From Salvia splendens (lineage: Eukaryota > Streptophyta > Magnoliopsida > Lamiales > Lamiaceae), in NCBI RefSeq assembly GCF_004379255.2, contig NC_056046.1, positions 3,410,001-3,474,000 on the forward strand: a stretch of 64,000 bases of DNA, written 5' to 3'. The position numbers and the translations under genes were made by a program. Below the pieces are notes generated by a model. The model was given only the letters and a program-made list of their open reading frames with translations. It did no database searches and was not told the DNA's origin. Each line of letters starts with the position of its first letter. The first letter of the stretch is position 1. Of the stretch, positions 35,656 through 45,890 are shown in pieces.

Positions 35656-36713
35656 CAACATGTTAATGCAGTTTTCCGAATAATCTCAAATTACCATACA
35701 CATTGATCAGTCTCATCCAAAACATCTTTGACACCTCATCATGCTTCAACCCAAAGTACTACTCCATCAATTAATATAAGAAAAGATGAAAGTTAACACC
35801 TAAAGTCATTGCTCTGTAAGATAAATTGACACCATTCTAAACAAACCAATAATTTAACCACTAAAACAACAAAACAAACATATATATCAACTGTTAACCA
35901 GTGGTAAGAGAATACTGCGTCCATCCCTGTGCATCCCTATGTTGAAATATGAGATATATAATATGTGAAAATATATAAGATGGTGATTGGAGAAACTAAA
36001 AAAACACTTTATTTGTCAAACTTTTTAACTTGTACAGAATTATAAACTCACTCCTATTTATATAGGCATTCCTTTTATTCTAGAATTTATAACTCCACTT
36101 TTTAATATTTGCTATATCTAGATTTTTATCTATAAAAATCTTATATTTTACTAGATGATATCTATTTTTAATTCTATATGTAGACTACTAAAATGTTTAG
36201 ATATTCTACTACTACTAGCTAAGTGCATTGATCATATTTAACTTTTACTTAAAAATAATACTTTCTCCTTCACCTGAAAATATAAATTCGTTTCTTTTTA
36301 GTACAGTCTATTAAAAATAGAAACCCTCTATTTTAGTAAATTTATTCTTCTCTGATGAGTTGAGAACCATTTTTCACTAACCCACTTTTTTTACTATTTA
36401 TCTTACTTTATCAATTTACATTAAAACTCACATATTTCAAAAGTTTTTATTTTTTTGGGATGAATGGAATATACTCATTAGAAAATTTAAAAATGAGTGA
36501 TTAAAAGTAGGAGTATTAAAAATGAAATAGAACAATAATTTTTATTCGAGCTTAAGTTGAAATGATAAATATAAATTGGAGCCGAGCCAGCCGGCCCGTC
36601 AATTTGAAACCACTCTACAGAGTAACCGACCACGACCATATAAGTCGGGTCGGGTATCGGATCCGAATGCGAAAATGACGTAATAATAAAGCAAAAAGTA
36701 AAGTAAACAAAAT
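35656..36713. other. Spacer upstream of LSF1
   Basis: AT-rich. The part at about 35940-36230 (starting TGTTGAAATATGAG, with CTATTTATATAGGC inside) has the feel of a solo LTR, but no matching end or target duplication could be fixed. No gene. Confidence 0.4.
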
Positions 36714-36715
36714 GA

Positions 36716-36757
36716 CACGTGGGAGGAAGATAAATTATCTGATTTGTGTGTCACGTG
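36716..36757. promoter_or_regulatory. Two G-box/ABRE-type sites upstream of LSF1
   Basis: CACGTG occurs at 36716-36721 (in GACACGTGGG) and 36752-36757 (in TCACGTGGAA), about 190-225 bp before the LSF1 ATG. Such paired ACGTG cores bind bZIP or bHLH factors in light- and ABA-responsive plant promoters. Function here is inferred. Confidence 0.45.
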
Positions 36758-36940
36758 GAATTTCCCGTCTTCACACTTCACTCACCACTCAACTCTTCCA
36801 TGACCAAATCTCCAAATCCAATCTCACTGCGCCTAATCGTAAACGCATACATATATATACATTCCTCTGTGTGTTTGCGCGCGTCTTCTTCACTGGAGAT
36901 TTCCCGCTGTTGATTTGGATTTGTGTGCGGATCGCTCGAA

Positions 36941-39900
36941 ATGTGGTCTCTGCAGTTGTCGAATTGCAGAGGCTTCGAGCAATCGCAATTCGCCACCGCC
37001 GGATTCTCTTCGGCTCGGAGGGAGCCGAGGCGAAGCAGCGCCGCCGTGATTCGCTCCTCGTTTTGGGGAGGAGCTTTGGAATTGTGCGATGCGGAGGCGC
37101 GGGCGAGGAGGCGGCTGCGGATGCTGGCGCGGAGGAGCTCTAGGGTTTTTGCCGAGCTGAAGATGAATCTGAATGAGTACATGGTGACGCTGGAGAAGCC
37201 GCTCGGCATCCGTTTCGCGAAGTCGGCTGACGGGAAAGTGTTCGTGCATGCGCTCCAGAAAGGGGTAATGGTTTTGCAATTTTTATAATTAATTAGCCGT
37301 TGATCGTGCCGGAAATGCTCACTCGATCTGTTTTGAGATGTTATTGAGTTCAGGAGATGCTGTGTTTTCGGTATGTTTGGAGGATTTTTGATGTCCTTTA
37401 GTGATTAGAACAAGTGTCGATGCAGGGTAATGCTGAGAAATCGAGGATAATTATGGTTGGGGATACTCTGAAGAAGGCAGGTGGATCCGGCGGGAAACTT
37501 GTTGAGATCAAGGATGTCGGTGATACAGAGTAAGGATGTTTACTTTTCGCTACCAGATTATGATTATGCTGTTGGAAAACCAGAATGCCAGTGTATCCCC
37601 CAAGTTTTCCAGTTTATTTCATTCCACGCGATTGTATGCAGGAGTCTTACGAAGGAGAAATCTGGTGCTTATAGCCTTGTCCTCGAGAGGCCATTCGCTC
37701 CCTTTCCAATCCACCAGCTCCATCTTATGGATGGTATTGACATCTTGTTTACGGATGAGGCGTCTGAAAATGCTGAATGGGGGCATGGAAACTTCCCACT
37801 GGAAGAGTATGCGCAGGCATTGGAGCGGTCAAAAGAGGAGCTATATTATAATCATTCTCTCGGTATGCGCTATAGTAAGGTGTGATCTTGACCTATTCAC
37901 ATATCTTACATGGATTGGCTTTGTGTAGTGTCTTACTATGACAATGTAGAAGCTCTGTTAGTTTCTGATGTTCATCAAAGAGGGCACAAATTTTTAAGTG
38001 CATGTTCTTTCGTCTACATGGATTTTTACTGTAAATCGGTTGTGTACCTTCATCCTATGTTTTGTCACTATAATCTTGTATCTCGTCAGTTACTTTGGGT
38101 TTATATTGTTTGAAATACTTTTTCCTCCAAACAAATTCATCCTATCTGTTCTAGCATAAGTTACATTCCATTAGGGTCTTTTCAACTAGAACTTTAACTT
38201 ATCTGCTTCTACACTGAAACTCTTAGTATTAGTGTATTCTGTTACAATGATTTAGGCAAATCAGGTTCTTGAAGTCCATCATTTTATTCTTACAGATCAC
38301 AGAACAAATTTATGTTGGATCATGTATTCAAACAATAGAGGATGTACAGACAATATCTACAGCTGCAGTAAGAATTCGTGCCTTCACCTCATTTGTTTAC
38401 CCCTTGCTTTTGGAAACTTCTCCAGTCTTTGTTCTCTAGACATGTATTTTACAGCTATCATCCAAAAAATTTTCTTGGTCATTTCATGTTTAATTGACTG
38501 CCTAAAATAGTCTATAATGCCCTTCTCAGGGAGTCACTGCTGTGCTGAATTTCCAGAGCACGTCCGAAGCTGCAAACTGGGGACTTGATCCAAATTCAAT
38601 CAATGAGTCATGCCAAAACTCTAATATCCTAATGGTTAACTATCCAATTAGGTAATGACAGTCTCACCTTCTGAGGAATGTTTAATTGACCAATGCTGTC
38701 TTTTTCTGATTCTAAATGATCTGCCTTTATTTAAATACTATCAAGTTTCCTGATTAATAAAAACTGCGAAGATTATACAAATTATTTTTCTTTTCTGAGA
38801 TGTAACTGGATACAAAATGATTAATCATGTATTTGATGTAATTTCTTTCCTACAATGTTTCATCTAACATTTTACATTTTCAGAGATGCAGATTCTTTTG
38901 ATATGAGAAAGAAATTGCCGTTCTGTGTGGGTGTCCTTTTACGATTACTCAAGAAAAATCATCGTGTGTATGTAACTTGCACAACTGGATTGGACCGATC
39001 ACCCGCTTGTGTGATTGCATACCTTCACTGGATGACTGATACTTCTCTTCACGCGGCTTACAATTTTGTTACTGGATTACATTCATGCCGGCCTGATAGG
39101 TATATAATTTGTGATAATCAGTCTTGTTATGCATGCTTTGTCCTTGCTAGGAGCCCAATGTTGAAATCTGTACTTATTTATAACTCTGTAAATACATTGA
39201 ATAAAGATGATTTAATGCAGACCTGCAATTGCCTGGGCAACATGGGATCTCATAGCCATGGTTGAAAATGGCTCACGTGATGGACCTGCAACGCATGCGG
39301 TGACATTTGTGTGGAATGGAAATGAGGTGAGTGGATTATTGCTATCCAAACAAACTTATGAGAATAAACGAATGGGCAGTGTGTGACAGATCAATAACTC
39401 ATGGAGTAATATATGTGATTGTCATTCTCACTATCCTCAGATTCTCTATTTATTTTTGTTTTTCCAGGGGGAAGAAGTATATCTGGTGGGAGATTTCACT
39501 GAGAACTGGAAAGAGCCAATCAAGGCGACCCATAAAGGTGGCCCAAGACATGAAGTTGAAATTAGACTTCCTCAAGGGAAGTAAGTTTAACTAATTCTAT
39601 TTTTTGAAAATCCCAAAGGTCTTCAAGGTGCTTGTTAGTGGGCTTATGAATGTTGATATTTGCATTTTTGCTTGCGTTATGATATCTGTGAGCATCAAAC
39701 ACTCATATTTTTCTTTGAAACAAAACTTGTTTTGATGAGTACTGAGCTCCAGCTTTAACACTATAAGGTGGCAAATATATATTTCCCAATTGTTGTTGTA
39801 GACTAACGGGTTGAAACATATATTTCACGGAACTGCATATCGTTGGAATCTGTCTCATAGAAATTCCTGCTGGTCAGTGCCTAAAAGGGCTCTCAACTCC

Positions 39901-40424
39901 CCATTCACTGTCTTTGTTGTAAGTGACTGTAACTGTACTGTGTCAGTTTATAGTTTAGGATCTAGGCTGCTTGAATTTGGTGGGACTGAAGTTCTGCAAT
40001 CGTAAAGTTTATTTACTTGTGGCAGGTACTACTACAAATTCATAACTAACGGGAACTGGAGGCACTCGACGTGTTCACCTACAGAAAGGGATCAGAGTGG
40101 GAATCTTAACAATGTGATTGTAGTTGGTGACACTGCCAGCGTAAAACCTACCATTCAAACCCAAAACAAGGTTTGGAAAATTTATTGCAAGAGAAGTTGT
40201 GAGTTATTCTTTAGTTTGCAACTATATAGAAGTAATTAAACAAAACTATTGTTTCTCATGATTGCATCAAGCACTGATGGTTCTTGGACTTTCCTGATAA
40301 TCAGGACTCAAACATTGTGAAGGTCATAGAGAGGCCATTGACTGAAAACGAGCGCTTTATGTTGGCAAAAGCAGCTCGATGTGTAGCTTTCAGTGTGTGT
40401 CCTATAAGGTTGGCCCCAAAATGA
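36941..40424 (+). CDS. LSF1: LSF1, phosphoglucan phosphatase-like protein (plastid starch degradation)
   Basis: Exons: 36941-37264, 37426-37529, 37642-37879, 38296-38367, 38530-38651, 38884-39099, 39221-39326, 39468-39580, 40026-40170, 40305-40424; 1560 nt, 519 aa. Order: basic, Ser/Ala/Arg-rich transit peptide (about 1-65), PDZ-like domain (about 72-140), dual-specificity phosphatase domain with the CX5R loop CTTGLDRS (Cys319, Arg325), CBM48 starch-binding domain (about 375-455, FVWNGNEGEEVYLVGDFTENW) and the family C-terminus (AARCVAFSVCPIRL). PDZ plus DSP plus CBM48 separates LSF1 from SEX4 and LSF2. In Arabidopsis LSF1 binds starch granules, associates with beta-amylase and promotes night-time starch breakdown; its phosphatase activity is doubtful. 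This protein is about 70 residues shorter than Arabidopsis LSF1 as I remember it, the gap lying between the PDZ and DSP domains. A partial copy lies at 45270-45890. Confidence 0.94.
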
Positions 40425-41612
40425 TGGCTGGAACCCATGAATGATCACCGACACGCCCATTTTTCTAATGAATGAATGAAAAATGGCAAGGCGGCTCACA
40501 TTTTTCTGAAAAATGTGCTTGTGAGTAAATCAGCTGACACCTTCATACTTGTTGATTGTTGTATGTTACTAGGTTTCATAGTTCCATAGAGTTAATTTCT
40601 CAGTTACAAATGAGCTAAGGTCATATATATAGAAAGAAAAGAGTCACAGTTGATACTTTTATGCTGTACGACAGTGTAAATCAAATGCCAATGAATTCCT
40701 TCAACAATTCGCTTAAAGACGGAATGCAACATTTCAATGGAGTATTAAAAAGTTGTTCTTACTCATTAAATTTTATTTTCATGATTATAAATTGAGTTCT
40801 TATGGAGCTTCTCGAGAATCGTTGGCATAGGTTGTGCAAAAGATGTAAACATTGTTATCGTCGTTGTTGCATCGTGATAATGCATTTGCCGCTTTATGTG
40901 TTGACCTCTGCTGTAATTCAATTATGAACTCGAAGCTCATTAACTAGCGAATACAAAATGACCTGCAAGAGTATCTCCTTCACTATGCGTAATATGAAAT
41001 CATGCATCAAAATTGAAATTACGTACTCCAATATTAGCTGAAAATCGTGCTTTTACTATTTTGTTTAAAACCTAAAGCTAATTCCTCTTACTTATATTGA
41101 TCGAGTAGCCTGGAAAATTGATTTTACAGAATTATCAAATAGTCAAGTCTGGATTTGTTTCCTAGATTCAATTTACCTTAGTACTACTATTTCTTAATAA
41201 ATTACCAAATTATTTGACATGTTAAGTTTTTCTTTCCGGCCACTGGATTTGGTTTTATCATTTTACCTCAATTTTCTTAACATGATCATCATATTTATCC
41301 CATTAGAAATATTCAATTTCATTGAACATATTAATATATTAATAGTAATATTAGCCTAAATCGGACATTGACGGATTGACTACAACTTTATCATTAAAAT
41401 GAGTCTTCTTACCCGAACGCACTAAACCCCTCCGCAACGGCATAAACCCTCATCTAAACGGCAATTGAGGCAAAGGGGGTTTAATTAGGGTTTAAGCAAA
41501 TGCCCCTCTTACTGAATTCGGAAATACCGAAAAGATCAAAATTTGAGCTCTGCTTTTCTGAGTTTTAACATCAATTGGAGCAGAGAAAGGAAAGAAGCAG
41601 AGATCGGAATAC
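40425..41612. other. Spacer with promoter of the NRP-like pseudogene
   Basis: AT-rich until about 41390. A GC-richer stretch at 41400-41520 carries AAACCCTC and TAGGGTTT (telo-box type, near 41485), typical of plant promoters of translation and organelle genes. It sits about 130 bp before the pseudogene start and may now serve the PPR gene. No ORF. Confidence 0.45.
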
Positions 41613-42507
41613 ATGGAGGAAGAAGGAATGGGACGGAAGTAGTTCGTTCAGCCTATTGAAAAGCTTCAGTCAGTTCAAGAGGATATTGGAAAAGTATGTC
41701 TACTTTCTTTCATGCTAATTCAAGTTGCAAATTTATTGTACTGTTCAAATTTCATTTGCTCCTGTGTATTATGCTCGAAGCTTTTAGGGAAATTTTTACC
41801 TTTCCTTTTTAATTTACTCTATTTTTTCTCGGAAGGGTCAAAAATTTGCATTCATGTGCCTCAATAATTGTTTGAGAAGCGAAGAGAATACACATGTTTG
41901 TGACAGTTCACTATTATGGTCTGAAGCCTTAAGATATACTAGTAATTGCTGGAAGTCTTTAACATATAATTAGATGAGTTGTTGAGTTAGTTTGAAATGC
42001 TGGATGAATAAAATTAGCTTTGAACATGGCTGCATTGTCTGCTGTATGTGTTTTTTCGCAAATAGTACTATGTTATAGCTACAAAGTTTAGTTATTTGCT
42101 AATACTAGGTTCACAAAGTAAGCTTATTGATGAACCTTTTGTTCTGTAAGTAACTAAGAAAGTAAATAGTGGGGCAGAGTCTTGGGTGGGGAGAGTTTTA
42201 CTCTTTCATAGTTGATCCTATGCCGTTACAATTTGGATACCGAATAATAATAATAATAATTAGTGAACACAGAGCTGGATGTGATGCTGGTGAAACATGG
42301 TATTTTCTGGTATTTCAGTTTCAGATTAGCAAGAATCAAGTGAAAAAGTTCTGAAGCAGCAGTACAATGAGATACGGAAACCTGTCTATGATAAGCAAAA
42401 TGATATCATCAAGTCGATTCCTGATTTCTGGATAACTGCAGTAATTATCTTTGAACTTTATTAGTCATCCTGCCCTCACTGAGCTCTTGAATGAAGTAGA
42501 CCAAAAG
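41613..42507 (+). pseudogene. Truncated NAP1-related (SET/NRP) histone chaperone pseudogene
   Basis: The first exon (41613-41693) starts MEEEGMGRK, then has an in-frame TAG at 41640, then PIEKLQSVQEDIGK, matching the N-terminal helix of plant NRP1/NRP2. After an intron, 42325-42440 reads SSEKVLKQQYNEIRKPVYDK and IIKSIPDFWITA, the dimerisation helix and start of the NAP domain; the exon start is frame-disrupted (TAG or a one-base shift before QESSEK). After a 16-bp remnant of an intron comes FISHPALTELLNEVDQK (42457-42507), ending at an intact donor, after which homology stops. NRP proteins chaperone H2A/H2B; this piece lacks most of the NAP domain and cannot function. Introns are partly kept, so it is a decayed gene, not a retrocopy. 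It lies 335 bp before the PPR start codon. Confidence 0.75.
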
Positions 42508-42841
42508 GTTCCATGACTCTACCTTTGCTTTGTTGAAGAATAAGATCAGCCTTCAGCATTATTTGTCCCCCTGTCAATATCTGAATGCTCCACTTTAGGT
42601 TTTGGGGTTAAAGGTGAAACGAGTCAAAAATTTAAAGACTTGTGCTTCTATATCTATTTATGTATTTCGCACACGTATAAGAATTTCTAGCTGCTCTGCC
42701 AACTAATGATTTAGAGCAGTACATTTTGGAGTGCAATGGACAATTCTTTTTTGGGCGGAGACTATAGCTTTTAAGCTAATTGTTTTGATAATCTGATGGT
42801 ATTTGCTGGAAACATCGATTAGATTATACTTGTACATTGGA

Positions 42842-45148
42842 ATGAGTTCTGCAGTCCTTCCAAAACATGTAGCCGCTGTCGTACGTTCCCAGAAAGACCC
42901 ACTAAGGGCTTTGGAGATGTTCAATTCTGTTAAGAAAGAAGATGGATTTAAGCACACTCTGTCAACTTATAGATGCATGGTCGAAAAGCTCGGTCATCAT
43001 GGGGAATTTGAGGCGATGGAGAATGTCGTGTCAGAGATGAGGGAGAACCTCGATAACAGCTTGTTGGAAGGAGTGTACATTAGTGTCATGAGAAGTTATG
43101 GAAAGAAAAGGAGGATTCAAGAGGCTGCCAATGTTTTTGAGAGAATGGATTTTTACAATTGTGAACCTACTCTTTTCTCTTATAATGTGATTATGAATAT
43201 TTTGGTGGAGAATGGATATTTTGATCAGGCACACAAAGTTTATATGAGGTTAAAAGAGAAAAGGATTGCACCTGATGTGTATACTTATACAATTAGAATA
43301 AAATCATTTTGTAGAACGAGTAGACCGCATGCTGCTCTGAGGCTTCTGAATAACATGCCTGCACAACAATGTGAGTTTAACTCGGTAGCATACTGCACCG
43401 TGGTCAGTGGATTTTATGAGGGAGATTATAGAGGGGAAGCTCATGAATTGTTTGATGAGATGCTAAGCCTCGGTCTTATCCCTAATGTCACCACATTTAA
43501 TAAGCTAATTCATATCCTTTGTAAGAAGGGAGATGTCAGAGAGAGTGAGATACTGCTAGACAAGGTTCTCAAAAGGGGTGTTCTTCCGAATTTGTTTACA
43601 TTTAACATCTTCATCCAAGGTCTGTGCAAGAAGGGCTTACTTGATGAGGCTGCAAGGATGTTAGATGGTGCAACAGGGGATGGTCTTTATCCGGATCTTG
43701 TGACATATAATACACTTATATGTGGCTTGTGTAAGAACTCCAAAGGGGTCGAAGCAGAGAGCTACATAAATAAAATGGTCAACAGTGGGTTAAAGCCTGA
43801 TGCTTTCACCTACAATACACTCATTGACGGGTACTGCAGAATGAATATGGTGCCAAAGGCAGATGAGATTCTTCAAGATGCAACATTGAGGGGGTTTGTG
43901 CCCGATGAATTCACATACTGCTCCTTACTGTGCAGATTGTGTGAGAATGGTGACTTTGAGAGGGCTAAATGTATGTTCAATGAAGCTCCTGGAAAAGGTG
44001 TAAGACATAGTGTTATTCTATACAATGCGTTAATCAAAGGGTTTTGTCAGCAGGGACTCATTTTGGAAGCATTGCAGCTGATGAATGAGATGGAGCAAAA
44101 TGGTTGCAATCCTGATATTTGGACCTATAATCTAATGGTAAATGGCTTTTGCAAGATGCGTTGTTTAACTGATGCCAGTATTCTTATTGATGATGCTATG
44201 ACCAAAGGCCTCCTTCCCGACATATTCACCTTTAATACTTTGATTGATGGTTACTGCAAGCAGCTGAAGATGGGTGAGGCACTTGAAGTTGTTAATACCA
44301 TGTGGGAGCATGACATTACTCCGGATATCATCACCTATAACACTATATTGGACGGGCTCTGCAAAACTTCAAACTCCGATAATGTGATGGAAACTTTCAA
44401 AGCGATGGAGGAGAAGGGTTGTAGACCAAACATCATCACCTATAATATACTCATAGAGAGTTTCTGCAAAGCTCGACAACTAGACAGAGCTTTGGAGTTG
44501 CTTGATGAGATTCAGCAAAGTGGTTTGCAACCAGATAAAGTAACTTTAGGCACCCTGATAAGTGGATTTTGTGAAAACAACGATTTAGATAAAGCCCATA
44601 TGTCGTTCAGGAGAATAGAAAAGGACTATAGACTTTCCCCAACAGTAGCAATGTATAATATCCTGATTAATGCCTTTTCTGAGAGGTTAAATGTGGATAT
44701 GGCACTTAAACTATTTCAGGAAATGGTCGTTCAGGGATGCCCACCGGATAAGTACACATTCCGATGTATAGTGGATGGTTTCTGCAAGATTGGGAATGTT
44801 GATTCTGCGTATTACTATCTTCTTGATAGTATCAAAAAAGGGCTCATTCCATCCCTAACAACTTTTGGACGAGTGCTAAATTGCCTGTGCGTGAAGCATA
44901 GATTGCGTGAGGCAGTTGAAATCATATACACTATGGTGCATAAGGGAGTTGTTCCTGAAGAAGTGAACACAATTTTCGAAGCAGATAAGAAAGAAATTGC
45001 AGCACCTAAAATAGTTGTGGAGAACTTGTTGAAGAATTCACATATAACCTATTATGCATATGAACTTTTGTATGATGCTGTCAGAAATAAGAAGCTGTTC
45101 AGGAAAAAGGCTAATGGAAAAAGTGGTTCGGAAAATATGCTTCCTTAA
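42842..45148 (+). CDS. P-class pentatricopeptide repeat protein (At1g74580-like)
   Basis: Intronless, 768 aa from the ATG at 42842 (MSSAVLPKHVAAVVRSQKDP); an in-frame ATG 39 bp earlier is less likely. Nearly the whole protein is PPR motifs of 35 residues, about 18 in all, with the typical phrases TYNTLIDGYCR, FTFNTLIDGYCK and PNIITYNILIESFC. No E, E+ or DYW tail, so it is P class, which binds single-stranded organelle RNA for processing or stabilisation. The N- and C-termini (AAPKIVVENLLKNSHITYYA) match the Arabidopsis At1g74580 group as I remember it, a conserved single-copy PPR of unknown target. A targeting peptide is not obvious at the N-terminus; localisation should be checked. The decayed NRP promoter and exons lie directly upstream and may supply its 5' UTR. 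Confidence 0.93.
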   Translation: MSSAVLPKHVAAVVRSQKDPLRALEMFNSVKKEDGFKHTLSTYRCMVEKLGHHGEFEAMENVVSEMRENLDNSLLEGVYISVMRSYGKKRRIQEAANVFERMDFYNCEPTLFSYNVIMNILVENGYFDQAHKVYMRLKEKRIAPDVYTYTIRIKSFCRTSRPHAALRLLNNMPAQQCEFNSVAYCTVVSGFYEGDYRGEAHELFDEMLSLGLIPNVTTFNKLIHILCKKGDVRESEILLDKVLKRGVLPNLFTFNIFIQGLCKKGLLDEAARMLDGATGDGLYPDLVTYNTLICGLCKNSKGVEAESYINKMVNSGLKPDAFTYNTLIDGYCRMNMVPKADEILQDATLRGFVPDEFTYCSLLCRLCENGDFERAKCMFNEAPGKGVRHSVILYNALIKGFCQQGLILEALQLMNEMEQNGCNPDIWTYNLMVNGFCKMRCLTDASILIDDAMTKGLLPDIFTFNTLIDGYCKQLKMGEALEVVNTMWEHDITPDIITYNTILDGLCKTSNSDNVMETFKAMEEKGCRPNIITYNILIESFCKARQLDRALELLDEIQQSGLQPDKVTLGTLISGFCENNDLDKAHMSFRRIEKDYRLSPTVAMYNILINAFSERLNVDMALKLFQEMVVQGCPPDKYTFRCIVDGFCKIGNVDSAYYYLLDSIKKGLIPSLTTFGRVLNCLCVKHRLREAVEIIYTMVHKGVVPEEVNTIFEADKKEIAAPKIVVENLLKNSHITYYAYELLYDAVRNKKLFRKKANGKSGSENMLP

Positions 45149-45269
45149 TTATTTGGAGATAACTGTGTGAGAGAAGATCAGTTGCATGGAGAAGATTCTG
45201 AAGCAGTTGATATAGACCAAGAGTAAATGGTAATCTCAGGTATCCTGCATTTTGGTTAATATACTCTAG

Positions 45270-45890
45270 ACTATCCTGCAGATTCTTTTGATATGAGAAA
45301 GAAATTGTCGTTCTTTGTGGATGTCGTCTTACATTTACTCAAAAATCGATGTATCTATGTCACTTGAACAGCTGGATTCGACCGATCACCTGCTAGTGTG
45401 TTTCATACCTTCACTGGATGACTGATACTTCCCTTCATGCGGCTTACACTTTTTTGGCTGGATTACATTCATGCCAGCCTGATAGGTATCTAATTTGTGA
45501 CAATCAGTCTTGTTATATATGCTTTGTCCTTATAAGGAGCCCAACGTTGAAAACTTGAAATATGTTCTTATTCTTTACTCTGTAAAATATATTGAATAAA
45601 GATGATTTAATGCAGGCCTGCAGTTGCCTGGGCAACACAGGATCTCATCGGGATCTCATAGCCATGGTTGAAAATGGCACGACACGCTACGACATTTGTG
45701 TGGAATAGAAATGAGGTGAGTAGAATATTGCTATCATAGCCATGGTTCTCTTTTGTTTTTTTACCAGAGGGAAGAAGTATATCTGGTGGGAGATTCCACT
45801 GAGAACTGGAAAGATCCATAAAGGTGGCCCAAGACATGAAGTTGAAATTAGACTTCCTTAAGGGAAGTAAGTTCAGCTAATTCTGTTTTT
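45270..45890 (+). pseudogene. Partial LSF1 pseudogene (copy of exons 6-8 with introns)
   Basis: Sequence collinear with LSF1 38885-39595, covering exon 6, intron 6, exon 7, intron 7 and exon 8 in the same orientation. Introns are kept (shortened), so this is a DNA-level duplication. Exon 6 is broken: the catalytic cysteine codon TGC of CTTGLDRS is TGA at 45365-45367, while the following GFDRSPAS-like residues remain. Exon 7 carries an internal duplication of GGATCTCAT and a deletion. Homology starts near 45270 and ends just after the exon 8 donor. No other LSF1 exons are found nearby. Confidence 0.88.

Noticed and set aside
35940..36230. Possible solo LTR (TGTTGAAATATGAG...)
   Set aside because: No matching CA end, second copy or target duplication could be identified in the window.
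36778..37209. Antisense ORF of 143 codons over LSF1 exon 1
   Set aside because: Shadow of the GC-rich transit-peptide exon on the other strand.
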